A program made the position numbers and the translations under genes. This document shows positions 45,918 through 59,115 of a stretch of 64,000 nt of DNA, one piece after another. This DNA is from Sipunculus nudus (taxonomy: Eukaryota > Annelida > Sipuncula > Golfingiida > Sipunculidae). The DNA lies in contig CM049320.1 in the NCBI GenBank assembly GCA_026874595.1, forward strand, positions 33,884,214-33,948,213, read 5' to 3'. Under the pieces are notes generated by a model. It saw only the letters and a list, made by a program, of their open reading frames with translations, made no database searches and was not told where the DNA came from. The stretch's first letter is position 1, and each line of letters begins with the position of its first letter.

Positions 45918-47559
45918 TTTTCATTGTTGCTGCTTTGTCTTTTTTATACGGGTATTTTATTAGTAATTTATTGGTACATTTAGCGTACAAAATATTTCAG
46001 ATTGTGTGCATGTATAACTGAAACTAAAAATGTAAACTTAAAATGTTCTCCATTAAATTAAATATAAAAAAATTAATACTAATACACGAGTTAATATAGT
46101 AAAACATTACACCAAGATTCCATTTGTATTACCAATTTTTAAAAGATAGTGATCGTAGGTCCTATATATATGGATCTATAGTTATATTAATATATATTTA
46201 TTTCCTTGAGCACCGGCCCTTAGTTCAGTTAGGCTAAGACAGATGGCGGTCAATAAAGCCAATAACAGGCGGGGTTCTGCATGCTGGCCTGTCTGAAGGC
46301 ATGCCTCTGCTGTTTTTCAGTTACAACCATAAATATATCTATTTTATTTAAACAATATATGACGAAAACTGCTGCAATTTTTATTGTGTCAGGTATATCT
46401 TATATTTTGCTTTTAATCAGTATTTGAATTTTTAACATGAAAACATGATAATACTATATTAATAATATATATGGAGTCTTCAGAATTAATTTTAATTTAT
46501 TGAGGTAAGGATAGCGAGGCAACAATAAAGACATGATTATATGTATAAATTGGTCTTATCTGAAAGGGGCTATTTCTGATAAATGACGTCTATTAAATAA
46601 GATAACCCCTTTAACCTTTTATCAAATTAGGCCTGAATTTTAAAAAGGCGTTTACGCCGCACATAGGCTATTGTTTTGTATATATTCACATGTTTATAAC
46701 AGAAACCAAAGTTTTGCAGAGGACTTTTGCAACTACTGAGTTTTCAACTTCCACACATAATATAAAACCTATTACCTTACGTTACAAATTCAATATTCAA
46801 TTTGTCAACATTATTGATAAACAAGCTTTTGCAATACAACCTTCACAAAGGCGTTTTAACTATATATAGGAACATTTCTTTAAAAGATATACCTATAGAT
46901 TTCATTTATATGTACTCAAAGTAAGCCATAAATCACATAAATGCGATAGAAAAGCTAGGTGAATAACTGGTTTTAAGGTTTAAAACTGGTGATACTATAG
47001 TGCAGATATACATATATGTACCATATACGTTGTGTACGGTTTTTGTATTTCTTATCTATAGACAAAGTTCTTTTCTTTCACACCATACGCATAGTCATAT
47101 CATACAAGATTTTCTGAGTAAAATCAGTGGCAAATTAATAAAATAACAAGCAACCAGGGAAGCAGGTGCTGGTCCAGTTTAACCGCCTGGACTTAACCTA
47201 CATAACTGTTACTAACCAGGACCTGACGGCACTAGTCTTGGCATATAGAGACACATGCAGACTAAAGACCCGCCATACTGACTATTTGCCAACCATATAC
47301 TGATAAGGACTTAGCCAAGAAACAAGTGTTGTCCAAATATTTTTCTATAAATCTATGTTACCTTTAATCTTCCATAGGCTATTGAATATAGATCTATATA
47401 GTTTGCATGGGCCTGTGGCCTGCGCCTACGTGCATAATTATATGTATCAATGCTTAAATTCATAGTTCAGTCTACGTCATGTCATATACATGTACAGTAC
47501 TTTAGTTCACGCAAAAATCACTGATAACATGTTCATCTTTGCTGTATGTATAGTATTGA
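44714..47559. other. No confident gene; small TATA-promoter-like island at 44930-45420
   Basis: TATAAAAG at 45030-45037 and the E-box CACGTG at about 45101 lie in a GC-richer island. Overlapping short frames on both strands do not encode a recognisable protein. TTAGGGTTAGGGTTAG at 45339-45354 is a short interstitial telomere-like repeat. (AT)n occupies 45861-45915. The remainder to 47.5 kb is AT-rich and featureless. Confidence 0.3.
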
Positions 47560-47800
47560 TCGTGCCCACGTTCTGACTCCGGAGATCACGATCGCAACTC
47601 GTCCGAAATAATTCTCCGTTATTTGCAATGTGCGTTCATTTTTTACAATTGTTAATATCTTTCTCGACAGCCAATCAGATTTCTTCAGATTCACTTCCGG
47701 TTTAGAGGACAACAACATTAACACAGGCTTCTCGCTGAAAATATTGACGAAAATTCTGTCAAAATGAGGTAGCAACAAGAAAATACACAAACAGTATAAG
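47560..47800 (+). promoter_or_regulatory. Candidate promoter and first untranslated exon of the kinesin gene
   Basis: A CpG-enriched patch (47565-47610) is followed by AGCCAATCAG (CCAAT box, about 47669) and ACTTCCGGTT (ETS-like, about 47693). About 100 bp later a good donor, AAG|gtaagt, ends a possible exon at 47800. The minus-strand frame through the same patch (47533-47811) is probably a shadow. The transcription start is not determinable here. Confidence 0.35.
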
Positions 47801-48444
47801 GTAAGTTTCATTCTCTTCCAGATACAAATTGTATTGCCTTCGTTTATTGGAGAAAAACTATGGTAATAGGTGATAAACGATCACATGACGAGATTGATGT
47901 TAAGGGGGGGGGGGGGGGGGGTTCATTCATTATGACAGGCCAATAATAACATTGATGGTTATGGGACAGGACGTAGTATACCTTTTATCCTGTTACAAAT
48001 GACCAACCGATCTGTAAATATTCGTCATCACTACTAATAATAACCCTACAGCCATTGCTGTATAATGAAGTCTATAGACTGAAGATGGATATATAGGGAG
48101 ATGCTAAAACCTGTTAATGGTACTTTTGAGGTATAATTTATGGTAATATATGGCTGTAAACTAAGGAATACAATAGTCAGATTCCTGGTCAAGTGTTGTA
48201 ACTCTGTATGGTCATTGTAAAATGGTGTATTTTATTGCGGTGAGGGATTTGGATAGAGGATAGGTAGAATTTACCCGCAGACTGATTCAGTATTCTGAAT
48301 CAATACTCTTGTAGGGGGCAGATGAAACCGCACGGTCATAATTTATTCAGACTTTATTGATCTATACTGGTGGCTGCACTTAGTACCGTCTCTGCCGTCA
48401 TTGTAATAATATCTTGTTGCTGCCGGTTAAGGAATGTGTCGCTA

Positions 48445-48452
48445 TGACGTCA
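48445..48452. promoter_or_regulatory. Palindromic CRE, TGACGTCA
   Basis: The full cAMP-response element lies in a local CpG-richer patch (48420-48520) between the two candidate untranslated exons. It could mark an alternative promoter. Confidence 0.35.
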
Positions 48453-48736
48453 GTGATGATGCTGAATGTCCCGTTGACTGCTGGGCTTCGTCAGTACGGG
48501 AACACACGGCCGGGAGAACCTAACAGACTGTGAACTATTGTGTGTTAATTGCTCAAATTCAGGGATTATCTCATGATTAAATATACATATCACCGAACAG
48601 GAACGCATATTTGACCAAAATTTCTGATGTAGGATAGATTTGTTGGATCATTTGTGATTAGGTTTTATATGACTCTCTGTACCATACTTGAATCAGCTAT
48701 GTGGACTACTTAAGATATTCTTGTTTCTATACCTAG

Positions 48737-48782
48737 GGAGTGCCAGTGTGACACTCACCGAGAAGGCTACGTGCCTGATAAG
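48737..48782 (+). other. Candidate untranslated exon of the kinesin gene
   Basis: The acceptor TTTCTATACCTAG and the donor AAG|gtaagt bound 46 bases without an ATG. If no upstream acceptor is used, the exon could instead be the end of a longer first exon from about 48450. Confidence 0.35.
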
Positions 48783-51667
48783 GTAAGTCATTATTTTTAT
48801 ATATTAAACCCACAACATTTGTATTAATAAAATATTTTCATATTTTCAATACCAGCTTAGGAAAACAAATTATAGATAAACCATTGGGCAGCTGTAAGAA
48901 TTAATGATAATAAGTAAACATAAGTAATTTAGTTGTTTTATACACTTCCTTGGTTTGAAATAACAAGGGGCCAGCGGGTCTGGTGCTTGTGTTGTAATAC
49001 ACTGACCATGCTTTTATATATTGCAGAATATATTTTAGCCTCTTTAAAAAGGGTTGGGTGAAAATTTTTTTTTACTAATCCCTTGATGCAACCAGACAAA
49101 TTATTAAATAGGATGATGATGTGAATTAATTTTTCAAGTAGAATCAAATTTGCATGATTGTTAAATCATGTGCAATGAGGAAAGAAAAAAAAAACAACCG
49201 ATGATTGATTATTAAACAATTATTTTATGTACCTGCCATATCTCTGTAAAATCTACTGTAAAGAATAGAATTATAGCTGAATTATAAATTGAATTATACC
49301 TAAAATACTCACCAAATCAATTCTGTCTGACTTGTACATCATGCTGAGAGGCCAAGGTAACAGCTGGGATGTTGACACTTATTTGCTATACAAGGTTCAG
49401 TTTTAATGTTGATAGTTGCTCTGTGTCCAGTCTTCCTCTCTAACAGGATTAGGCAAGCATTTCTTTCTGGATAATATGACATAAATTCTTTGCATGTGTA
49501 TATGTAATTGATTATGATCAATTCTGTAAAAATACTACCAATTTAACCGAATATGAAAGAAAACAACCGGTCATCAGTATTATTTATATAATTAATTGGC
49601 ATACCACTAATGTTTACTTAAGTGTTAATTCCTATATGTATCATTGATTGTGTGTCAGTTTATCATCTACTGTGAGTGTTACATAAGGTCTGATTATGTA
49701 AACATGGAGGTGTTTGTATAGTTACTCCAGTATTTATATTGTACCGTGTTCATCAAGATAACAGGAATCACCGATTTGTTTGCAGCTCTGACAATATTAC
49801 CTAACATGTCCAAAAGTCACATAAGTCCATGCCAAAATCTGTTTGTTAGAATAATGGTTAGCATGCTAATTTATATTGGACACTTCACAAAAATAGCACC
49901 AGTTCTGTCTGACATATTCACCTGGCAATAAAAAAAAGGGGGGGGGGGGGGATATCAAACAGCAGTTAAAATGATTTGATTTTCAAGCCATCCTTGCCTG
50001 TACCTATGTTTTGTATTGGCCAGGCTCCTAGACTTACTGTATCTTTTAAAATGATTAAGAAGTAATTCACACTATTTAATATTATTTAATAATATTCTTC
50101 ATATAAATATCTGCTCTGTCACTCACAGTTCATAACTTATAATCAGATCAGTTGATAAAAGAAACTGTAGCATATCAACATTAATAGTTATTAAATATGA
50201 TATTTTAGAAATGAAAAGAATAAAAATGCTTTTACATAAGAGTGAAATTGGAAGATGCACATAAAGTTTTAAATTTGCTGCTTTAATAAACACTTCAAAG
50301 TGTGACTACAATTACTATGGCTTTCTGTCATTTAGTCTTCTGCATCAAACTTTAATAAATTCCTTAAAATAATTTTTATCCTTGAAAATAATTGATTAAG
50401 TGAACGATGCCTTTAAATATCATTATCTGAAAAGAGAATGAATGTGTACCAAAACTGGACAAAAACACATATCATGATATCACAGTATTAGGGAAGTTTA
50501 TGATGACAACGATATGATTACCACAGCTGTTAGATATCATGATAACTATGGATATCATTTGTAGTCCGAATCTTAATGCAAGTTTTCTTGAAATTTAGTA
50601 TGATCATTGAATCTAGTCAACTTTATCATTGGCACTTGCTTTTCCCAGAAATTTGTGCACAAATTTTTGCTTGGCCATGTTGCATATACTGTCATTACTG
50701 AGGTTGGCTTTTTGTTTGTGACGGTTTCAAATTCACAATAATCATGAAAAGTAAAACCTTTGTGAATAAGACACCACATCTTCACATGTAAGCAGTTAAT
50801 TATTCTGTATCCTCAATGGCATCTCATGTATATCATGCTGCTAATGTCAGTATATTGAGTATAAGCACACATCGTTTGGAACCCAAACTCAAAGATTGAT
50901 AATTTAAATTATGTTAATTCATTTGTATATCTGCCACTGTTGCATGAAGAATTTCCACCTGTTCGATGTTCTTCAGTTCCTTGTGCAATTGTCAAGATTT
51001 TGCGTACATATTAGGTATTTGATTTAATAATTATGTACATTGTGAAAGTTACTGTATGGTAAATGAACCCCTGAGAAACACTGAAGAAGTGAAAATTGCA
51101 AATATTCAATCCTCATGAATATAAAGCCAGTGGCATATATATAATAAATTTTGTATTGTACACATACTTAATGTTATGTTTGCTGGATGTATCATTCTTT
51201 CTGTCTGATGATTTGCATATTTGTGTAGAATATGTCTCAAAATTATTTGTGAATATCAAGAAAAGATGCTGTGGTTGGCTTAATATTTGCCAGGTTAAAT
51301 TTTCACAATTTCCAATTCTTTAGTGTTTCGCAAGGTTTTGATTTTTGAAAGCTTACCTTACAATTACTAACACAGTTTACATCACCATTATTATATAGAT
51401 TACCTAAAAATAAAATGCTCGCAGAATCTCTATAATTTTTACAAAAACCTTAGGAAACATCATATAAGTGAGAAATTATCTTCAGTAGTAGCAGATATAT
51501 ATTAATATACTATTTATAATATCAATCTTTGATTTGCCACTAACACTAAAATATATTAATATTTAAGCTTATAAATATATCATAAAGACATATAATGAGA
51601 TAGCAGTGAGGCTACAGTATAAGTGGCTTTTCACCTGTGCAGATTAGGTACCATATTCACAAAGGTT
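48783..51667 (+). other. 5' untranslated intron of the kinesin gene; no gene seen
   Basis: AT-rich intronic sequence with a G14 run at 49938-49951. Short frames only. Confidence 0.45.
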
Positions 51668-54302
51668 TTATTAGCTCAGCTGACTATAAGTCATCTGAGC
51701 TATAGTCGTGGTCCATTGTCCGTCGTCTGTCCGTCTGTCCGTCTGTCCGTCAGTCCGTAGATGTGGCACGTTTTGAAACCGTAAGACCTAGGAATCTAAA
51801 ATTCGGCATAATGTTAGATGTCCCCAAGATCTCCTACCAAGCCAAAACTGGGTCTTTGCAACTTCGTTCCTTTGAGAAATTAAGGAAAAACCTCAATTTT
51901 TTTATTAAAAACCTATTTTCACACTTCAGGACTGCCTAATATCAAAACCACTCATCTGTTTTTCCTCATATTTACCATAAATATTCCTCTATATAGTTCC
52001 TATGTACATGCCAGAAATTATGTCTGTATTATTTAATTTAAAAAAGTTATGGGCCCAAACATAATGCATTTTGTAAAAAATCAGGAAAGATATTTGATCA
52101 CTTAACACAAAAAATGTTAAAGCTATCGACCTTTTTTCCAGTAATATAACTTTAATTAATCAAAATTAAATTGTACACCCAAAATTAGATGAAAATCTTT
52201 TAAATTTTCTAAAATATTAATAAAAATAAAAAATTGGTACCTTAAATTTTGCCCAACTTTGACCATGGCACGTTTTTTTCCTGTAAGTACTGTGGATTTA
52301 ATTTTCACAGCATGTTTTTGTTAGCATTTCTACTGTTAACACCAAAAATTTGAAAACAGTTGATCAAAAACTGTAGATTTTAATAAGTTTTCAAGCACCA
52401 TGTAACATATTGTTTACATCAAGCTAGTGTTATGCAGTTTGCAAGAGCTCAGCTCCCCAGCTTCAGCTCTTAGTTCCTTAAATTCGGCATACAGTTAGAT
52501 GTCTCCAAAATCCCCTACCATGCCAAGAATTTGGTCACTAGGACTTAATACCTTCGAGATATTAATGAAAAACTTCATTTTTCCATTAAAAACCCATTGT
52601 TACACTTCAAGACTGCCTAATATCAAAACCACTGATCTGACTTTAATCATAAATAATATACATATTTTTCATTCTCTATGCACATGCCAGAATGATGTCA
52701 GTATTGCGTAATTGTTTTAGGTTATGGGCCCAAACATAATGCACTTTGTAAAAAATCAAGAAATATATTTACTCCCTTAACAAGGGCATTGCTGAAGCTA
52801 GAGATTTTTTTGTCAGGGATGTAACATTATTTAATCAAGATTCAATTGAATACCCAAAATTAGTTCTGAATTTTTCAAATTTTATAAGTTATTAGTATAA
52901 ATATAAAATTAGTACCTTAAATTTTGCCCAACTGTGACCATGGCACGTTTGTGTCCTGTGAGCACTGTTGATATAATTTTCATATCATGCACACATTAGG
53001 ATTTCAGCTTTTTAGTTTAGAAAGCTGAAAGAAATTGGCCAAAAATTGTAGCTTTTATTAATGTTTTTTATGAGACCCTGTCAGACTTTGGCTCTCTCCA
53101 GCCCCTCTTGAGTCACCTGTATGTTGACCTTGTTGACCTTTCATCAAATTATGCACGCTTGAGGCGAGGCATACAGGAATCCAGGCAGCTTATGGCCAGC
53201 CACAGTTGATCCAGGTGTCCAACCCAACTCATCTAGTAGTTTTAACCAACAACATAACAATAAACAATAAATTAATAAATTTTTATTGGTTTTTAATAAC
53301 AAATTAAAGAAAAAAAGAAAAGGAATTTGTTAGTTTATAATAACAGGAAATTAACTTGCAGTTCCTGATGATATAAGAATCTTGTATCGATGGGTAGAAT
53401 GTCAAATATTCCAAATAACACCATGCAGTCACCTATGGCATTTTTCAGTTCAATTTAAATGATAAAGAAGTAAATCATATTATTCATTACTAATCATTAG
53501 GGATCATATGAAGGAAATTAATGATAGACAAAGATGCAGTTGATAATATTAATCTAGATTCCTACTGTGTCTAGTGTGTACATTGATGTGAAATTGGTCC
53601 AAAATGAATTTTTTACAGTTATTTTTTAATATAAATAAAAGCCATAAAACCAGGTACTTATGATCATTATTTAAATGTGTGAATTTTGTATATTCTGGAT
53701 TCTCAACATCATTGGTTGGTGAAACTGAATAAATACCAGACATGGTGTGAATACTTTGTAATTGTATTTAAATACGAATATGATTATGTACTCCATTATA
53801 TGTTTCTTGCATAAAGAATAGGAATTCAGGTAAAAATGAAAGTATATGAATACTCGTGCAAATACTTTCAAAATGTATTCATGAATGCATTCATGAATAT
53901 ATTCTTTAATATTATTTTAATAATCATATCAGTTATATTTCATTTAAAAAAATCATATGATTCTCTTATTATTTTTTATAAAAATTATATTTGGGACAAT
54001 ATTTGTAATTTTTTTTAATAAATAGTTAAACTCTTATATTATATGTTCTGCTTATAAGTTATATGGCCAAGTCAAAATCTGTGTGACAATAGTACTCCAT
54101 TTGTTAATAAAATAAATGAAATCAATCCTCTTCCCTGTCTCCAAAGGTACTATCAAAATCATACATAAGCTAAACAACAACAACTCATAATACAGCTTAT
54201 ATAAATTTATTACCACACAAAACCAGCATGTGCCTCATTTCTAAATAATTTTTTTTTATCATATATGACAGCTGAGCGTCGTGACCCATAGGTCCCTTGT
54301 TT
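51668..54302 (+). mobile_element. Pearl/Helitron-like element, second subfamily (long-unit core)
   Basis: The start TTAGCTCAGCTGACTATAAG plus AGTCATCTGAGCTATAG forms a 14-bp imperfect palindrome, followed by a (CCGTCTGT)n tract. The end is CAGCTGAGCGTCGTGACCCATAGGTCCCTTGTTT-like (54269-54302). The core is two ~685-bp tandem units, from about 51795 and 52480, sharing AAAATCTCCTACCA-type and TATCAAAACCACTGATCTG-type text. It shares termini but not core with the AGGTCA copies. Confidence 0.75.
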
Positions 54303-54921
54303 AGAGATACTTTCCCCTAGTGGTAGGAATTGGTTTTAAAAAATTGATTGAAAAATAAAAATGACTGATGACTGATTTTTAATAGATTATTTTATGTAAT
54401 TTATCTGTATTGCCTTGAATTCTGCTGTATACTGGTACTGAAAGTATTGACCCCAGTAAAAAGTCTGTCGTGTACAATGTTCGGTATATATAATGAAACA
54501 TCAGTCCACCCTCATCGTAGGTAGACTTTTAGATGGACAATTGTTGGCTGCGCAAGTTTTTTATGCTGTTTGCTACAAAATCACAGGATAAGATTATTTG
54601 CTTGTGCATACCTAATTCTTTTCAATTGATTATGCAAAAATGCAAGATTCAATTTAATTCATTTTGAAAGAAAAAAGCCTTGTCATTGATTTAATCGATT
54701 AATTGACGCACCAGCACTTTCCAATTCATGAATATCACAAATTTCCTCTATAAAAAATGCCAACTACATTATCTGATTAGCCCAGGAATATTCGGTTAAA
54801 TTTTAAGTTTGATGGAATCAGGTAAATTCAGATTTATCTTTATGTTTGGTTCAAATTAAATTAGAAAGAAACATTCTTTGCATCATTTTTAGTATGGTGC
54901 TCTCAATCTCATCTTTTACAG
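54303..54921 (+). other. Intron end before the kinesin ATG exon
   Basis: AT-rich; nothing recognised. Confidence 0.5.
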
Positions 54922-55052
54922 ATAAGAAAAGCTTGTCTAGTGACCTGCCAAAATGTCGTCAGTCAAGGTCGCGGTGAGGGTCCGTCCCTTCAACAGTCGT
55001 GAAATCAATCATGGATCGAAATGTATCATCGGGATGGAAGGCAACAGCACAA
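54922..55052 (+). CDS. unc-104: First coding exon of a kinesin-3 motor (KIF1A/KIF1B/UNC-104 type)
   Basis: The acceptor ATCTTTTACAG ends at 54921. The ATG is at 54953-54955, with 31 untranslated bases before it. Thirty-three codons plus one base run to the donor A|GTAAGT at 55053. The peptide starts [18 protein letters not shown] and continues [12 protein letters not shown]. This is the N-terminal beta strand of the kinesin motor domain: VRVRPFN..E is the kinesin signature, and the SREx...SKCII pattern is specific to KIF1A/KIF1B/unc-104. That family uses ATP to carry synaptic-vesicle precursors or mitochondria toward microtubule plus ends. The ATP-binding P-loop exon is not inside the window. 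The family assignment is strong; orthology within KIF1 cannot be fixed from 33 residues. Confidence 0.9.
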
Positions 55053-56094
55053 GTAAGTTACGCATTAGCAGTGATGTTGGTGTTTCATTTTGCTTTTTCT
55101 TGAATGGTTGTTAAGGTGTGTTACAATATCTACTTCGAGAAATAAAGATATTTTGACTTATTAAATCTGCATCACTACAGACAGTCTGTAAATTATCTGA
55201 AAAGCATGATATGTTCATGCAAAGATCACTCAAAGATAAACAAATAGGCATGGCTTTCAGGAATGCAGGGGTAGGCGTCTGTGACAATTAAAACTGCAAG
55301 GAATACTAACATAGGTCATGAAAGGTCTTAAAATTGATTTTACCCATCCTGAAATAATGACTTTGCACAAACAGTTTGGTGATCTAATGTAACCTTGAGA
55401 AACTTTAGGAGAAGTTGCCGTGGTTACTTGTTGAAGAAAGATCTCCGTAGACCTTCAGTAGTTTTAAAGCATGGTAGGGCCATTAAAGAATTCTATGTAT
55501 AAAAGGATCTTAAATTTACTGCTAGCTGGTCTTAAAAAAAGTGCCTAAATTTGCAAACCGTGTTAAAAGCTCTTTTAGATCTCCAGTTCTGGGTGTTAGA
55601 GCATCTGCAAATTTCTGGCTGTAGGACAGAGGGGATCAAAGGCATCTCTAGTAGTCACTGGCCATTGTCAAACAAACCATTCAGTTGTGTGAACAAAACA
55701 CTGACCACTGACCCTTACATTTCTTTGTCATCAGACAACCAGATAATGACATTAATATATAATCATATACTTAAATGATGATGAAATGAAATACTAAAAA
55801 TGATTTACCGGTAATGTTCCATAACCTTACAAAATTTGACATAGGTTTCCTTTCCTTAGGATGGTCCAAAAATAAAATCTTGACTCTCCAAATTTTTACC
55901 TGTGCTTCCTGGAAGCTCCAATATTCTCTCAGTTGAAAACCCTAAATGGGTGTGTAATTTGTTAGGTGTTCATAAAATAATATGCTATATAATATAATAT
56001 GAGTGTTAACTTATAGGTGAAATATAGAATAATATATGTATGTATGCTAACTGTTATGACAGGTGTGCACCAATAGACAGACACAAATTAACTA
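55053..56094 (+). other. Kinesin first coding intron, proximal part
   Basis: No second exon encoding the expected continuation of the motor domain was found between here and 64000, so this intron is at least 8.9 kb and continues beyond the window. Confidence 0.5.
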
Positions 56095-56444
56095 GAAATC
56101 TGCATCCTAAGGAATGCAATCCTGCACCATGCTGAGGGGTCCCTATTGTGTGAAGTTCCCCAACCTGTGTTTTCATTCACTTATTCAGCCCATATTCCCA
56201 GGTTCTTTGTGCATGAACATTTGTAAATTTTCCTTTATGACTGTACATTTGTGAATATTCCTTTATGATGTTCCTGAATCTGGATCATGAGCCAGATCCA
56301 CACCAAAACCTTATCAATTCATCTTGCCCATTCCTGAAATGCCCTGAACATTTCATGAGATTCTTGTAATGATTGCATGAGTTATATTGTGAACACAAAC
56401 ACACTAACAGGGATGAATGCATACCCTCCGGGGGGGGGGGCAAC
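56095..56444 (+). mobile_element. GCCTCCGCCA-family dispersed repeat, copy 3
   Basis: It aligns along its length with 10085-10491 (GAAATCTGCATCC, TTCATTCACTTATT, TGTACATTTGTGAATATTC, TGAGTTATATTGTGAACA, GAATGCATACCCTCC). The GCCTCCGCCA ends are degraded, and the right end runs into a G11 run at 56430-56440. Confidence 0.7.
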
Positions 56445-56563
56445 ATTGAGTCTTAAAGGTGTGCTGTAGATCAATAACCACTGGAACGGTTCAGCATCAG
56501 CATCACTATGCAGTACCCATCATTGTCTGATAATGGTTTGACGTGTAAATCTACTACGCTCCC

Positions 56564-56617
56564 GAGGCAGCGGAAATCTTGTGCTTCTCAAGAAGCTACT
56601 GATTTTCCCGCTGCCTG
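56564..56617. other. 54-nt near-perfect hairpin
   Basis: GAGGCAGCGGAAATC pairs with GATTTTCCCGCTGCCT across a smaller inner stem (GCTTCT/AGAAGC). The result is one long stem with small bulges and a two-base terminal loop. It resembles a small RNA hairpin precursor or a tiny palindromic insertion. No expression evidence. Confidence 0.4.
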
Positions 56618-56810
56618 CTTTGACCATTTATGATGCACTTAAACACCAGGTGGTGCACATGGGACTGGACATCTGTTGAAAAAACTGCTGATGTGACCAA
56701 CAGCCAACCAAATGCAAAGCAACAAACACTTGACAGGCATCAGGCTCCACCCAGAAACCATGGGTGGGGCCATTCTCTCTAAGCCTGTGGCCTGTTCAAA
56801 CGGTCGCCAG

Positions 56811-57031
56811 GGTGATGAGCTGTCACTCAAAAGGAAATGAACAACACTGGCTTCATGTATTTCCTCGCTTGGCTGGTTAACCTGTTTTGTCTTCCAGCAC
56901 AGGGTCTCATCTGATTGGACCAAAATACAGTGCTCCCCTCTGGTGTAGAGATTCAGGATACTAGGTCAAAAGAAACAGCTCTTACGATATAGGTAGTTGG
57001 CCTTTGGGTAAAGTGCTGTGTAAAGAGCACA
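56811..57031 (+). repeat. Dispersed ~215-bp repeat, copy 2
   Basis: It is the counterpart of 14302-14518. It carries one extra segment (GGTTAACCTGTTTTG) absent from the other copy. Confidence 0.8.
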
Positions 57032-57696
57032 TAAATCTTCCAGAAAAAGAGAGCTAGCAAACAATCAGATACACCCAGTTCATCAGGGTCCTGTAGGTTT
57101 AATCCTGCACTTGGACAGTTTTTGGTGCAAATTGAAAAAAAATAGCTGGAGTGAAACCTATATAAGAAGACCATGGGACTAGTCAAAAATGGTCTGTAAG
57201 TCACATCTGATTTTATAAGACAAGTAAGTTATAACCAATGTGAATGCTTTGGGTTCACTCAAGGGTGGTTGTATAGACATGTGGTCTTTTTTAGATAGGT
57301 GGTCTTTCAGATGGTTTCTGCTGTAATTGCATTGAGTGAAACCGTTTTTACAGCAGCTACAAGCTAAAGAAAAGCACCTTAAAGTTGTTGTGAGTGTAAT
57401 GATTGGCCCGGGCCCATGTCTGACACAGGATCACATTGATCATGGACTAAATCCCTGCTGGTTTGCTTGACCCCTATTGATCTGCAGGCAGTGGCTGACA
57501 GATGCTATGTCTGAGCAATTCTTGTATACCGGTATTGTATTACATTCTCTTTGAGGCTGTGTTTCTATATGTACAGACTTTTGTCTCACGTGCAGGTAAC
57601 TTATTCCTCATGACCTGCAGGGTTCTTACTGTGTGGATCGTTCATGTCCCTGATATAGGTCCAGCATGAGAACAAGGCCCAGCATAAGAGCCAACT

Positions 57697-58035
57697 GGCT
57701 TCTGTGGTCTGGGGATAGAGCAAAGGACTCAAAGCTCGGAGGTTGCAAGTTTAAATCCCAGCCAAGGAGTGGTGATATTTTCATGCTCAGCTCCTACCAA
57801 AGGCGCGGCACTCATCCTTAATGGGAAGGCTGTGCCCTGCAGCAGCATATCACTCACTGATGAGAATGTCTGGGGGGGGGGGGGGGTTCCTTGGTTTTAT
57901 GAGCCACAATGGAGATTATCACACACTCAGGACCTGCAGGTGTGGTTGGCACCAGGCCTGGATGACACCAGGATACAAAATAAGATGATTATAATCAGAA
58001 TGCTGTCGCCTTGTCATATAGTCCCGAATAGGAAA
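57697..58035 (+). mobile_element. tRNA-derived SINE family B, copy 1
   Basis: The head GGCTTCTGTGGTCTGGGGAT plus AGAGCAAAGGACTCAAAGC and a weak B-box (GCAAGTTTAAATCCCAG) are shared with 58748 and 61718. The body includes a G15 run at 57872-57886 and CCTGGATGACACCAGGAT. Confidence 0.65.
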
Positions 58036-58747
58036 TGGTACTTTTTTGTTGTACATTCTTAGGGTAAGAATTGGATAAGACAGGGAAAAAATGGAGGTGG
58101 TTACCGCCACTGAAAAAATTTATTTTAAAAATAAAGAGAACTGTCTAATGATTAAGGAAGTTATTCAAGTGCTGTCTGTGATGTTACTTCACAAAATGGA
58201 GGGCTCACTGACAGGATTTTTAAAGGATACCTCTTTAGTTTACCAATCTAGTGACATTTCAAAAGGCCTTATATGAACCAGAAATTACACAATAGTCTCA
58301 TATATACCATAGTTTCCTTTACATCAGCAGAAAAGTGAAGTCGGGGATTGAGCCAGACAGGGATTTAGTACTAGAAGGACCTGCTCCCTCACCATTAGTA
58401 TATATAATCATTTCTCCTCAAGCAACAGTGAATGCAGGCATTGCCACCTTGATGAGGAATCACATTTTTTGCACCTCAGCAAATCAACAAAACAGTGAAA
58501 TTAGGAAATAAAGTAAAACGCTGGTGGAACAAAATTTATTAGCACAGTTCATGAATTAAACCTTATTTAAGTCCTGTCTTCTTGATGTACAGTGGTGGAT
58601 TTTCTAGTATACTGATCCAAACTATTGACATCAATCAGTAGCTTCTGAAATTATCGCTCGTACTAAGCTGGTAAGCATTCATAAATGTATGGTATCCATT
58701 CACTATCATTTTGCTGCAACTGATACCACAAATTTGATGTCAACGAA

Positions 58748-59115
58748 CCATCTTCCATGGTGTGGTGGTAGAGCACAAGGCTCAAAGCTTGGAGATTGTG
58801 AGTTATAATCTTAGCTGTGGCAGTGAGATTTTTCATGGTTGGCCCTCACCCAGGGTGAGCGTTCTGCAGACTTTAGGGGAGATGGGTGTCCAACAATCAT
58901 GTTCAATTGACAAACGAGTGCACCTTTCAGGGTTTCCTCAGTGTAATGACCCAGCAGTTGGTATGACACACCCAGGCGAACAGGAATGGTACACCGAGCC
59001 TGGTTTACATCAGGATTATTGACCGGCATGTATGCCCCTTTAGGGTGATCTGAAATTAAAATTGAATGGAATTCTGCAGATGTACATAGTATTAAGTAAA
59101 GCAGGCATTAAAAAT
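58748..59115 (+). mobile_element. tRNA-derived SINE family B, copy 2
   Basis: The head TGTGGTGGTAGAGCACAAGG plus CTCAAAGC is followed by a degraded B-box (GAGTTATAATCTTAG). The body runs to GAATTCTGCAGATGTACATA and AGCAGGCATTAAAAA, matching the tail of copy 3. Confidence 0.65.

Noticed and set aside
47533-47811. 92-residue minus-strand frame starting MKLTLYCLCIFLLL, resembling a secreted peptide
   Set aside because: It overlaps a CCAAT/ETS promoter-like patch and a donor site on the plus strand and has no recognised domain; more likely chance, though not excluded.
56639-56923. 94-residue minus-strand frame
   Set aside because: It crosses the border of the dispersed repeat starting at 56811 and has no domain.
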